This document shows positions 49,089 to 57,255 of a DNA stretch of 64,000 nt, piece by piece (the first letter of the stretch is position 1; the number at the start of each line of letters is the position of its first letter). Below the pieces are notes generated by a model, which was not told where the DNA came from, did not search any database, and saw only the letters and a program-made list of their open reading frames with translations. Source of the DNA: Myxococcales bacterium (GTDB lineage Bacteria > Myxococcota > Myxococcia > Myxococcales > JAKAPL01); the NCBI GenBank assembly GCA_021807105.1, contig JAKAPL010000001.1, positions 1 through 64,000 of the forward strand, in the 5' to 3' direction. A program made the translations under genes and the position numbers.

Positions 49089-49799
49089 GGCGAGGCCGAG
49101 GAGCAGGAGGGGGCGGGATGGTCGCGCCCGCCAGGCCCAGATCCGCGCCTCACGGCGCGCGAAGCGGGGCAACTGCCCGAACTCGTCCCAGGCACGCTCG
49201 TACGCGGCCCGAGCCGCCGCGCCGTCCCCGCGGCGCGCCTGCGAAAGTCCGAGGAGAACGAGCCCGCGCACGCTCGCCGGGTGGGCGGCAAGGAACCTCT
49301 GGACCGCATCGAGCGTCCCCGCCGCGTCCCCCGCCCGCAGTCGGGCGCGCGCGATCTCGAACGGGATCTCCCCCTGGCGGAAATCCGGCTGCATCGCCTC
49401 GACCTCGCGAAGGAACAGCTCGCCGCGCTCGCGGTCGCCCCGGCGCAGGCAGGCCACCCCGAGTTGGAACAGCGCCTCGCGATCGCCCGGGTCGGCCTCA
49501 ACGGCCGGGCGAACGACCTCGATGGCGGCGGCCGGACGATGGAGGCGCAACCAGACTTCGGCGAGGGCCGCGCGGGCCCTCCGGTCGTGAGGATTCTGCG
49601 CGAGCGTCCGGGAGAGATCGGCCGCGAGCCGCAGATCCCAGAGGCGGCGGCCGAGACGCGGGAGGAGGCGGAAGGCGTTCCAGTCGAGCACGACCCAGAC
49701 CGCCAGGGTGACCAGGGCGGCCACGAGCGGGCTGCGGGTCAGCAGGGCGACGAGCCCGAAGACGAGGATCTTGGTCAGCACGGCCGCGCATTCAAGCAC
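49041..49799 (-). CDS. TPR protein with membrane helices at both ends
   Basis: A 252-residue protein: two N-terminal hydrophobic helices (LTKILVFGLVALL and LVAALVTLAVWVVLDW), about four tetratricopeptide units between 75 and 205 (ALAEVWLRLHRPAAAIEVVRPAVEADPGD, ALFQLGVACLRRGDRERGELFLREV, RGLVLLGLSQARRGDGAAARAAYERAW), and a C-terminal helix (LLLLGLALFAVALLLEG). It probably exposes a TPR scaffold on one side of the inner membrane. Its last 48 bp overlap the convergent AI-2E gene. Confidence 0.7.
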   Translation of the reverse strand: MLECAAVLTKILVFGLVALLTRSPLVAALVTLAVWVVLDWNAFRLLPRLGRRLWDLRLAADLSRTLAQNPHDRRARAALAEVWLRLHRPAAAIEVVRPAVEADPGDREALFQLGVACLRRGDRERGELFLREVEAMQPDFRQGEIPFEIARARLRAGDAAGTLDAVQRFLAAHPASVRGLVLLGLSQARRGDGAAARAAYERAWDEFGQLPRFARREARIWAWRARPSRPLLLLGLALFAVALLLEGPRWFS

Positions 49800-49825
49800 A
49801 GTTTTCGATAGGATCGGTCACCCTC

Positions 49826-50947
49826 ATGCGTCCTGCCGGCGGCCGTCTCGTCTCCTTGGCGTTCGCGCTCTCAGGAGCAGCCTGCAACGTGGTCCGGCCG
49901 CTGCCGGACGCCGGACCGGGCTTCACCATCCCCGACGCGGGCGCGCCCGACGGCGCCTGGACCGAGCTGGTCCTTCTGGCCGGTCAGCCCGGCGCCACGG
50001 GGCGCGAGGACGGCTTCGGACCGGGGGCTCGCTTCGACAACCCCCAGGGCGTCGCGGCCGCCGCCGGGGCGATCTTCGTCGCCGACTCGTCGGGCTCAAC
50101 CCTCCGGCGCTTCGAGCCGGACGGCGGCGCCGTGCGGACGGTCGCGGGCATCCCCGGCGTGCCCGGCGCCCTGGACGGCACGGGCGACGGTGCGGCCTTC
50201 GACGCCCCGGCCGGCCTGGCGGCCGGGGCCCAGGGCATCCTGTACCTCGCGGACAGCGGCAACCACGCGATCCGGCGCGTGGACACCGCGACGCTCTCGG
50301 TGTCGACGGTCGCCGGGCGGCTCGGGATCGCCGGCAGCGCCGACGGGGTCCCGGGAGAATTCCGCCTCCCCCGGGGCGTCGCCTGGGACGGGGCGGGCGC
50401 GCTCTACGTCGCCGACAGCGGCAACGACACGGTCCGCCGAGTCGACCTCGCGACGGGTGGGGTGACGACGGTGGCGGGGACGGCAGGACGGCCGGGAGAC
50501 GCGGATGGCCCGGCGGCCGACGCGGGCTTCAATGATCCCGGGGGAATCGCCGCGGACGGCGCGGGTCACGTCTTCGTCGCGGACACGGGCAACGACACGC
50601 TCCGCGAGATCGACCTCGACGCCGGCGTCGTCTCGACGCTCGCCGGCAGTCCCCGCGCGATCGGATCCGACGACGGGCCCGGCTCCGGCGCGAGGTTCGC
50701 CGTGCCCCTCGGGCTGACGCTCGATGGCCAAGGAGGGCTCCTCGTCGCCGACAGCCAGAACGGCACCATCCGCCGGGTCGCGCTGGGCGATGGCAACGAC
50801 GTCTCCACGATCGTCGGCGTACCCACCCAGCAATCGATCGCGCCAGGCCCCCTCCCCGCGAGCCTCGACGCTCCCTCGGCCCTGGCGCTCGACCCAGCGG
50901 GCCACCTCCTCCTGCTCGACGACGACGCGCTGCTGGAGGTTCGCTGA
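49826..50947 (+). CDS. NHL-repeat beta-propeller lipoprotein
   Basis: A 373-residue protein with a lipobox (LSGAAC at about residue 20) and five to six NHL-type repeats of about 55 residues, each of the form LAGxxGxxGxxDGxGxxARFxxPxGVA then LYVADSGNDTVRRVD. NHL propellers bind proteins or polysaccharides. A TAGGAT box lies 11 bp upstream of the ATG with no ribosome site, so the leader is at most a few bases. It converges with the Cys-rich propeller gene, 9 bp apart. Confidence 0.85.
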   Translation: MRPAGGRLVSLAFALSGAACNVVRPLPDAGPGFTIPDAGAPDGAWTELVLLAGQPGATGREDGFGPGARFDNPQGVAAAAGAIFVADSSGSTLRRFEPDGGAVRTVAGIPGVPGALDGTGDGAAFDAPAGLAAGAQGILYLADSGNHAIRRVDTATLSVSTVAGRLGIAGSADGVPGEFRLPRGVAWDGAGALYVADSGNDTVRRVDLATGGVTTVAGTAGRPGDADGPAADAGFNDPGGIAADGAGHVFVADTGNDTLREIDLDAGVVSTLAGSPRAIGSDDGPGSGARFAVPLGLTLDGQGGLLVADSQNGTIRRVALGDGNDVSTIVGVPTQQSIAPGPLPASLDAPSALALDPAGHLLLLDDDALLEVR

Positions 50948-50956
50948 CTCCCGGGA

Positions 50957-52222
50957 TCACTTGGGCGTGAGCTTCATGAGCCGCCCCTCCCCCGTGGCGT
51001 CGGTCCAGTAGACCGACGAGCCGTCCACCGCGATCGCGCCCGGCTCGTTCTGGCCCGACGCCAGCGTGACCGGGTCACCGCCGCCGAGGGGAGCTTTCAT
51101 CACGGTCCCGCTCGTGAAGTTGACCCAGTAGACCGACGCCCCATCGACGGCGATGTCCCCCGGCCCTTGCTGGCCCGAGGCGAGCACCGTCGGGCTGCCC
51201 CCGGGGAGCGCCGCCGCCATCACCCGGCCGCTGCCGTCGTCGGTCCAGTAGACCGCCCGCCCGTCGGTCGCGATGCCCCCGGGTCCGGCCTGTTCGGCGG
51301 CGACGGTCCACGGCGGGCCTCCGGCCAGCGGAGCGGCCATCACCTCCCCCTGCCGCATCGTCCGTTCGAGGATGCCCTTGAGCGCGATCCGGTGCGCGCT
51401 CGGCCCCCACATGACGCTTCGCCAGAGGACCGCGGCCCCCGCGGCGTGGTCCGTCCAGAAGACCGCCGCGCGGCTCACCGCGATGCCGAACGGCAACGCC
51501 TGCTGCGAGGCCAGCGTCGTCAGCCGGCCCCCGCCCAGAGGAGCCGCGGTGACGCGCCCGCGCCCCGTCCAGTAGACGGCCCGTTCACCGGCGGCCAGCG
51601 CCTCCGCGAACGCCTGGTGCGAGGCCAGCGTCGTCGCCGTCCCTCCATGAAGCGGGACCTTCATCACGCTGCCGCCCTGGTTGTAATCGGTCCAGTAGAC
51701 GAAGCTCGGGTCTACGGCGATGGCGACCGGGTGGTCGCGGCCTCGAACGAGGGTCGTGGACATTCCCCCTTCGACCGGCGTCTTCATGACGGCGCCCTCC
51801 CGCGGGGCCGTCCAGTAGACCGACCCGTCCTCCACGGCGAGTCCAGCCGGGCCGCCGGCGGCGAGCACGATCCAACAGCGGCCCGCGACGTTCGTCCCCC
51901 GGCAACAAGCCCCATGGAAGCAGAGGCCGCTCGCGCAAGCCGTGGCGCAAGAGCCGCAGTGACGGGGATCGGCCAGGAGGTCGGCGCAGGTCCCAGCGCA
52001 GTTAGTCTCGCCAGCCTCGCAGCGGGGGACGCAGCGGCCCCCCGCGCAATCGTGTTCTGGCGGGCAGCCGTCCCCGCAGCCGCCGCAGTTGCCGGGATCG
52101 CTGTTCGTCGCCAGGCACCTCCCCCCGCAGAGCGTCCCGTTGCGACACGCCGGTCCGGGCCACCGGCAGGCGGGCGTGGCGGCGAGCAGAGCGGCGAACA
52201 ACCGGATTGACCTCTTACCCAT
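50957..52222 (-). CDS. Cys-rich plus beta-propeller exported protein
   Basis: A 421-residue exported protein. After a signal (LFAALLAATPAC) comes a cysteine-rich part of the myxobacterial type (CRNGTLCGGRCLATNSDPGNCGGCG, CAGTCADLLADPRHCGSCATAC). A propeller of about seven blades follows, each with SVYWTD-like strands (GAVMKTPVEGG, AIAVDPSFVYWTDYNQGG, GAIAVDGSSVYWTDA). Such proteins are common in Myxococcota and presumed to be surface proteins. One blade near residues 265-290 has an irregular insertion (LWRSVMWGPSAHRIALKG). The R3 element lies just upstream of the start. Confidence 0.8.
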   Translation of the reverse strand: MGKRSIRLFAALLAATPACRWPGPACRNGTLCGGRCLATNSDPGNCGGCGDGCPPEHDCAGGRCVPRCEAGETNCAGTCADLLADPRHCGSCATACASGLCFHGACCRGTNVAGRCWIVLAAGGPAGLAVEDGSVYWTAPREGAVMKTPVEGGMSTTLVRGRDHPVAIAVDPSFVYWTDYNQGGSVMKVPLHGGTATTLASHQAFAEALAAGERAVYWTGRGRVTAAPLGGGRLTTLASQQALPFGIAVSRAAVFWTDHAAGAAVLWRSVMWGPSAHRIALKGILERTMRQGEVMAAPLAGGPPWTVAAEQAGPGGIATDGRAVYWTDDGSGRVMAAALPGGSPTVLASGQQGPGDIAVDGASVYWVNFTSGTVMKAPLGGGDPVTLASGQNEPGAIAVDGSSVYWTDATGEGRLMKLTPK

Positions 52223-52232
52223 GTCGGAGTCT

Positions 52233-52408
52233 GTGAACGAATCCCCTCCCGCCGCCGGACCGCCGATCCAGCGCCCATCTGCTTCCGGGACCCCATCGAA
52301 GATGGGGATGCGTCAACCGCGGCATACTCCAGCGAGTATGCCGCGCTGCCGCGCCTCGCGTCTGGACACCGCCTCGACGGGCGGGCTCGGTCCGGAGATT
52401 CATTCACA
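52233..52408. mobile_element. R3 inverted-repeat element, copy 2
   Basis: A 176-bp element with ends TGTGAACGAATCCCC and, from the right, TGTGAATGAATCTCC. Its internal palindrome GGCATACTC/GAGTATGCC and flanking GCGCCTCGC text match copy 1. It carries an extra short stretch (about 20 bp near 52290-52310, CCCCATCGAAGATGGGG hairpin). It lies 10 bp upstream of the start of the propeller gene and so may replace or carry promoter sequence. Confidence 0.7.
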
Positions 52409-52468
52409 CGCTCTCGGTCACGGGGCCTCGGCTCGGACCACGCCGGCGCGGCAGCTCCAGGCGCCGGC

Positions 52469-52849
52469 TCAACCGATGGCGATCGCGTCGATCTCCACTC
52501 GGGCGCCGCGGGGGAGCGCGGCCACCTGGACGGTGGCGCGCGCGGGCGGCGCGGCGGGGAAACGCCTGCCATAGACCTCGTTGACCGCGGCGAAGTCCGC
52601 GAGGTCGGTGAGGTAGATGGTGGTACGCACGACGTGCTCGAAACCGAGCCCCCCGGCTCGCAGGACGGCGCCGAGGTTCTCCAGGACGCGTTCGGCCTGC
52701 GCCCGGACATCTCCGCCGACCAGCTCGCCGGTGGCTGGATCGAGGGGGATCTGCCCCGAGAGGAAGACGAAGCCCTCTCCGGCACGAACCGCCTGCGAGT
52801 AAGGCCCGATCGCCTTGGGCGCCCCTTCGCTTTGGATGACCTCTTTCAT
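52469..52849 (-). CDS. ridA: RidA family enamine/imine deaminase
   Basis: A 126-residue RidA protein, the standard length. The family sequence AIGPYSQAVRAGEGFVFLSGQIPLDPATGELV is near the start, LGAVLRAGGLGFEHVVRTTIYLTD in the middle, and the carboxylate-binding Arg is in PARATVQVAALPRGARVEIDAIA near 105. It hydrolyses reactive enamines and imines, such as 2-aminoacrylate, released by PLP enzymes. GAGGGAG lies 4 bp before the ATG at 52849. It stands alone. Confidence 0.93.
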   Translation of the reverse strand: MKEVIQSEGAPKAIGPYSQAVRAGEGFVFLSGQIPLDPATGELVGGDVRAQAERVLENLGAVLRAGGLGFEHVVRTTIYLTDLADFAAVNEVYGRRFPAAPPARATVQVAALPRGARVEIDAIAIG

Positions 52850-52947
52850 GATCTCCCTCGTCGAGCGTGAGTGGCCCAGCCTACCGCGGTCGCCGCTCCT
52901 CCTCCAACTCCGGGAGCCCCCCAGGAGGCTGAATGCGCGTTCGTTCA

Positions 52948-53065
52948 ACCCGTCTCATTCACGGTCCGGCTGCTGCGGCCTCCGATCCCGCGCCTACGAA
53001 GGGGGGGCTTGCCACCCCTACAACGATAGGGGGGTGTGCTCGCTCCGTACCTCCTCGCGGCCTTT
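52948..53065. mobile_element. R1 element fragment (left half)
   Basis: CCCGTCTCATTCACGGTCCGGC marks an R1 left end, and the next 100 bp match the family, including a reversed GGTGGCAAGCCCCCC unit and the text GTGTGCTCGCTCC. The right end is missing; a 21-bp tandem array follows in its place. Upstream, AGGAGGCTGAATGCGCG at 52924 is a possible further R2-like end. Confidence 0.55.
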
Positions 53066-53170
53066 GGGCGAGACCAGTGCTCGTCTGGGCGAGATCAGTG
53101 CTCGTCTGGGCGAGATCAGTGCTCGTCTGGGCGAGATCAGCGCTCGACAGGCCAAGATCAGCGCTCGGCA
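53066..53170 (+). repeat. five tandem 21-bp repeats
   Basis: The unit GGGCGAGATCAGTGCTCGTC plus T is repeated about five times, the last two diverged (CAGCGCTCGACA, CAGCGCTCGGCA). It interrupts the broken R1 copy. It differs from a CRISPR in having no spacers. Confidence 0.8.
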
Positions 53171-53202
53171 GGGCGACCTCGCCGGCCGGCGCTCCGAAGT
53201 AG

Positions 53203-53382
53203 GAGGCTAATGTCCCATGGGTGGCGTCGCGCGAAAGCCGAGGCCGAAGCGAGATGGGCGCCCGAGGGGTGAGCAGCGGGAACGTACTCGTCAACCAGTA
53301 CGTTTTGCAGCGAAGCGACGAGGCCGCCCGTCGCAGCGAAAGGTTCGACTTTCGCAGCAGGCAGCCATGGGACATTAGCCGC
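53203..53382. mobile_element. R2 inverted-repeat element (MITE-like), copy E
   Basis: A 180-bp element with ends GAGGCTAATGTCCCATGG and, from the right, GCGGCTAATGTCCCATGG, an 17-of-18 match. The right flank is CTAG (53383-53386), which forms the stop codon of the rel gene; the left flank is GTAG. It holds the family core and the motif GTACTCGTCAACCAGTACG. Confidence 0.82.
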
Positions 53383-55566
53383 CTAGACCCTCTCCACCGA
53401 GAAGACGCCCTGGATGCGCTCGATCGCGTGGAGGCAGGATTCGAGCTGGCGCACGTCGGAGATGGAGACCTCGAAGGTGTTGACCGCCCGGTCGTCACCG
53501 GTGAGGCGACAGTTGGCTTGCGAGATGTTCACGCCTTTCTCCGAGAACGTCCGGCTGATCTCGGCGAGCAGGCCGGTGCGGTCGGCCGTGAGGACCCGCA
53601 CCGTCACCGGCCGCTTGAAGTCGCCCTTCACGTCCCACGTCACATCCACGCGCCGTTCCGGGTCGGTGGAGAGGACCTTCTCGCAGCCGAGCGTGTGGAC
53701 GGTGATGCCTCGGCCCCGCGTGATGAAGCCGACCACCGGATCGCCGGGGACCGGGTTGCAGCAGCGGCCGAAGCGCAAGAGCACGTCGTCGAGGCCGTTG
53801 ATCCGCACCCCCGGCGAGCCCGGCCGCCCGGTCACTTTCTTGAGCAGCTCCGCGATCCTGCCGACGCCCATCGACGGGGACGGAGGGGCTTCCCCTTGCT
53901 GGGAGGCGGCGGCGAGCTTGTCCGGCGGCAGGAGGCGCTGGAGCACCTGCCCCGGCGTGACCTTCCCGTAGCCGATGGCCGCGAGCAAGGTCTCCACGTT
54001 CGAGCACCCCAGGTCGCCCGCGACACGCTCCAGCTCGCCGCTGCGGGCCAGCTTGGCCTGGTTGAGGCCATGGCGGCGCAAGTCCTTGTCCAACACCTCG
54101 CGCCCCAGCTCGAGGCTCTTCTCCCGCTCCTGCGCCTTGATGTAGCCGCGAACGCGGGCCTGCGCGCGGCTCGTCCGCACGAACGTGAGCCAGTCCTTCG
54201 ACGGATGCCCTTGCGGCGAGGTCAGGACCTCGACCGTGTCTCCGTTCTTCAGCTTGTAGCGCAAGGGGACGATCTTGCCGTTGATCTTCGCCCCGACGCA
54301 CCGGGCGCCGACGTCCGAATGGATGCAATAGGCGAAATCGACCGGCGTCGCGCCCCGGGGCAGCGAGCGGACGTCTCCCTTGGGAGTAAAGACAAAGACC
54401 TCGTCGGTGAACAGATCGACCTTGACCGTCTCCAGGAACTCCTTGGGATCCTTCAAGTCCTGTTGCCACTCCATGAGCTGGCGCAGCCAGGCGAACTTCT
54501 CGTCGTCCTTGCCCAGCGCGCGGCGCCCCTCCTTGTAGGCCCAGTGGGCGGCGATCCCTTCCTCGGCGATCCGGTGCATCTCCTCGGTCCGGATCTGGAT
54601 CTCCACCCGCTCGCCGAACGGCCCGATGACCGTCGTGTGGAGCGACTGGTACATGTTGGGCTTGGGGATGGCGATGAAGTCCTTGAACCGGCCGGGCACG
54701 GGCTTCCAGAGCGAGTGGACGAGACCGAGCGCCTCGTAGCAGGCCGGCAGCCCCTTGACGATGATCCGGAACGCGATGACGTCGTGGACCTGTTCGAACG
54801 CGATTCCCTGGGCGCGCATCTTCCGGTGGATGCTGTACAGATGCTTCAGCCGCCCGGTGACGCGTCCCTCGATCTCCGCGCCGGCGAGCTTCTCCTGGAT
54901 GATCGCGATCACGTCCTCGATGTATCGGTCGCGCTCCTTTCGCCGCTCCTCGACCCTGGCCGTCAGCTCGGCGTAGTCCTGCGGGCGCAGGTAGCGGAAG
55001 GAGAGATCCTCCAACTCGGTCTTGACCCATGAGATGCCGAGACGGTTCGCGAGCGGAGCGTAGATGTCCAGCGTCTCTTGCGCGATCCGCTGCTGCTTCT
55101 CGGGCGCCATGTGCTCCAGCGTCCGCATGTTGTGGGTCCGATCGGCGAGCTTGACCAGGATGACGCGGATGTCGCGCGCCATCGCGACGATCATCTTGCG
55201 GAAGTTCTCTGCCTGCTTCTCCTCCTGGCTCACCGTCGCCGACGCCGAAAACTGCGACAGCTTGGTGACGCCGTCGACGAGCTGGGCGATCTCCGGCCCG
55301 AAGAGCTCGGTCAGCTCCTCCATCGTCGCGAGCGTGTCCTCGATCGTGTCGTGGAGGAGCCCGGTGACGATGGACGCCTCGTCCAGCTCCAACTCCGCGA
55401 GGATGCCCGCGACCTCCAGGGGGTGCACGAGATAAGGCTCGCCCGACTTCCGGAGCTGGCCCTGATGGACCTTCGCCGAATAGACGTACGCCTTCTTGAT
55501 GATGTCGAGGTCAGGGGCCGGGTGGTAGGCGCTGACGCGTTCGAGTATGTCGTTGAGCCTAAGCAT
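53383..55566 (-). CDS. bifunctional (p)ppGpp synthetase/hydrolase Rel/SpoT
   Basis: A 727-residue long RSH protein. The hydrolase HD site is LLHDTIEDT near 68, the synthetase site RFKDFIAIPKPNMYQSLHTTV near 305, then a TGS domain (VFTPKGDVRSLPRGATPVDFAYCIH), a helical/zinc-finger region (RFGRCCNPVPGD) and a C-terminal ACT domain (VRVLTADRTGLLAEISRTFSEKGVNI). With both catalytic sites intact it can make and degrade (p)ppGpp. The start is ATG at 55566 (MLRLNDILERV); an ATG 30 bp upstream is possible. It ends in the CTAG of R2 copy E. Confidence 0.95.
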   Translation of the reverse strand: MLRLNDILERVSAYHPAPDLDIIKKAYVYSAKVHQGQLRKSGEPYLVHPLEVAGILAELELDEASIVTGLLHDTIEDTLATMEELTELFGPEIAQLVDGVTKLSQFSASATVSQEEKQAENFRKMIVAMARDIRVILVKLADRTHNMRTLEHMAPEKQQRIAQETLDIYAPLANRLGISWVKTELEDLSFRYLRPQDYAELTARVEERRKERDRYIEDVIAIIQEKLAGAEIEGRVTGRLKHLYSIHRKMRAQGIAFEQVHDVIAFRIIVKGLPACYEALGLVHSLWKPVPGRFKDFIAIPKPNMYQSLHTTVIGPFGERVEIQIRTEEMHRIAEEGIAAHWAYKEGRRALGKDDEKFAWLRQLMEWQQDLKDPKEFLETVKVDLFTDEVFVFTPKGDVRSLPRGATPVDFAYCIHSDVGARCVGAKINGKIVPLRYKLKNGDTVEVLTSPQGHPSKDWLTFVRTSRAQARVRGYIKAQEREKSLELGREVLDKDLRRHGLNQAKLARSGELERVAGDLGCSNVETLLAAIGYGKVTPGQVLQRLLPPDKLAAASQQGEAPPSPSMGVGRIAELLKKVTGRPGSPGVRINGLDDVLLRFGRCCNPVPGDPVVGFITRGRGITVHTLGCEKVLSTDPERRVDVTWDVKGDFKRPVTVRVLTADRTGLLAEISRTFSEKGVNISQANCRLTGDDRAVNTFEVSISDVRQLESCLHAIERIQGVFSVERV

Positions 55567-55983
55567 CTTCGGGCGAGCGACGCCCCGGCGAGCCACCCTT
55601 TGGCCGTGATCGGAATGCTAACGCCGCCGGGCCTCGGAAAGCAACTGTCGGGCCATCGGTCCGCTGCGTACCCGAAGCCAGTCGAAGTGATGGAGCGCGC
55701 TGGCTTGCCCGCCGCAGAAGTGTACGTCGCGACGACTTGGACGGGTCCTGCCGAGAGCCCCCTAATCCGCCCGCAAGAAGACTCACCCCGTGTGAGGCGC
55801 GACCCTGGCCGGCGAGAAGCGTTGCAGCTCCCCATTCGCTCTTGGCCCCAGAGCAGACGGAGCGAGGACCGGAGCCGTGGGAGGGTTGTATGGCAAGGAC
55901 CGCAGCGACGGCTCTGGGAAGGCGGCCTCTGGAAGGCGGCCTCTGATTGACCGCCAGGCGGGGGACCGCTAATCTCCCCCTCC
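55567..55983. other. rel / FHA divergent intergenic region
   Basis: These 417 bp separate the divergent rel and FHA genes. No gene was recognised. A direct repeat TCTGGAAGGCGGCC occurs twice near 55915-55945. The promoter of the FHA gene is at 55947-55975; the rel promoter was not identified. Confidence 0.45.
55947..55975 (+). promoter_or_regulatory. sigma70-type promoter of FHA gene, leaderless
   Basis: TTGACC at 55947-55952 and TAATCT at 55970-55975 with a 17-bp spacer. The expected start site is about 1-2 bases before the ATG at 55984, so the transcript would be leaderless or nearly so. No Shine-Dalgarno is seen. Confidence 0.6.
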
Positions 55984-57255
55984 ATGGCGGCCGGCGCCAC
56001 CCTCGAACCGGGCAAGGCGGCGATCACCGCCCTCTTCGGGCTCGTCTGCCCCGCCTGCGACGGCTTCAACGAGCCGGGGCGGACGGTCTGCACGATCTGC
56101 GGCACGGGTCTCGCCGGGCCGGCAAGGCATGACGAGAAATCCGATGGAGCGCCGCCGCTCGTTCCCGTGGTCTCCCCCGATGGACGAGCGCCGCAACCCG
56201 AGGGCGTTCCCCGTCCCGCGGGCGTCGAGGCCGTCCTGGGCGGGCCCGCGGTCGAGGACGAGGCTTCCCAGGACATCGCGAGCGCGGTGGTCCAGCGGAT
56301 CGCGTTGGGCGACGCCGGCGCGCCCCTTCCGAGCGCAGCCCCACCCGACGACGTGCCGGCCGCCTGGGATCTGAGGCTCGTCGAGGCCGCCGCGTCCGGT
56401 CCGGCCATTCCTGCAGCGTCCCCTCTCATACCCGCTTCGACGCCCGCCGGGCGGGACTCCCCACCCGAGACGATGGCCACCCCGTCTGCGAGGGCGATCT
56501 GCGCGAGTTGCGGGGCGGAGAATCGGCCCGACGACCTCTTCTGTGCGAGTTGCCAGACCCCCCTGCCTCCGTCGGAGGCGACGCTGGCACGGGGCAGAGA
56601 GCCCCTGGTGCCGGGACGGACATCCGCGCGGGTGTTGCGCGGCGAGCGCCTCGGCCAGGTCCTGCCGCTCGGGCTGAACGCGGCCATCGGCCGCGGCGCC
56701 TGCGATCTCTCCTTCCCTCGCGACCCGTTCCTCGCCGCCGTCCACTGCAAGCTCGTCTTCGAGGAGGGACGTCTGCGGGTTCGCGACGCGGGAACGGCCT
56801 CGGGAACGCTCGTCCGCCTCTTCGGCCAGGAGCCCATCACCCCTGGCGAGTGCTTCTCGGTGGGCGACCATCTGCTGCGCTTTGCCGGTCCGCTGCCGCC
56901 GCCGATGACCGGCGAGGACGGCACGCGCCTCGCGGGCAGCCCGCGGCCCGCCGCGGCCGCGGTGCGGATCGAAGAGCTGCACGAAGGGTCGGTTCCCGGC
57001 CGGACCCTCGTTCGGCGGAGCGCGACGATCCTCCTCGGGCGGGACGAGAGCTGCGACCTCGCCTTCCCGGGCGATCGTTTCGTCTCCAGCCGCCACTGCG
57101 AGGTGGTCGTGACCCCCGGGGGCCAGGCTTGGCTGCGCGACCTCGGCAGCACCAACGGGACGTTCCGAAAGCTCCCGGCCGGCGGCGAACGCGAGCTGTT
57201 CAAGGGCGATTGCATCCGCGCGGGGGGCGAGGTCCTGCAGCTCATCGGTTCGTAG
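55984..57255 (+). CDS. double zinc-ribbon, double FHA domain protein
   Basis: A 423-residue protein with an N-terminal zinc ribbon (CPACDGFNEPGRTVCTICG, 22-40), a Pro/Ala linker, a second ribbon (CASCGAENRPDDLFCASC, about 172), and two FHA domains: 210-300 (RGACDLSFPRDPFLAAVHCKLVF) and 325-420 (LGRDESCDLAFPGDRFVSSRHCEVVV, RDLGSTNGTF). The second keeps the phosphothreonine-binding GRD, SxxHC and STNGT residues; the first is degenerate. FHA domains read phosphothreonine made by kinases such as the one at 17.6 kb. It overlaps the convergent methyltransferase by 14 bp. Confidence 0.9.
   Translation: MAAGATLEPGKAAITALFGLVCPACDGFNEPGRTVCTICGTGLAGPARHDEKSDGAPPLVPVVSPDGRAPQPEGVPRPAGVEAVLGGPAVEDEASQDIASAVVQRIALGDAGAPLPSAAPPDDVPAAWDLRLVEAAASGPAIPAASPLIPASTPAGRDSPPETMATPSARAICASCGAENRPDDLFCASCQTPLPPSEATLARGREPLVPGRTSARVLRGERLGQVLPLGLNAAIGRGACDLSFPRDPFLAAVHCKLVFEEGRLRVRDAGTASGTLVRLFGQEPITPGECFSVGDHLLRFAGPLPPPMTGEDGTRLAGSPRPAAAAVRIEELHEGSVPGRTLVRRSATILLGRDESCDLAFPGDRFVSSRHCEVVVTPGGQAWLRDLGSTNGTFRKLPAGGERELFKGDCIRAGGEVLQLIGS

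Noticed and set aside
53066-53170. Possible CRISPR array
   Set aside because: The 21-bp units are directly adjacent with no spacers, and no cas genes are nearby.
55567-55946. A tRNA or small RNA gene between rel and the FHA gene
   Set aside because: No cloverleaf arms or conserved T-loop were found, and no terminator-like stem with a T-run.
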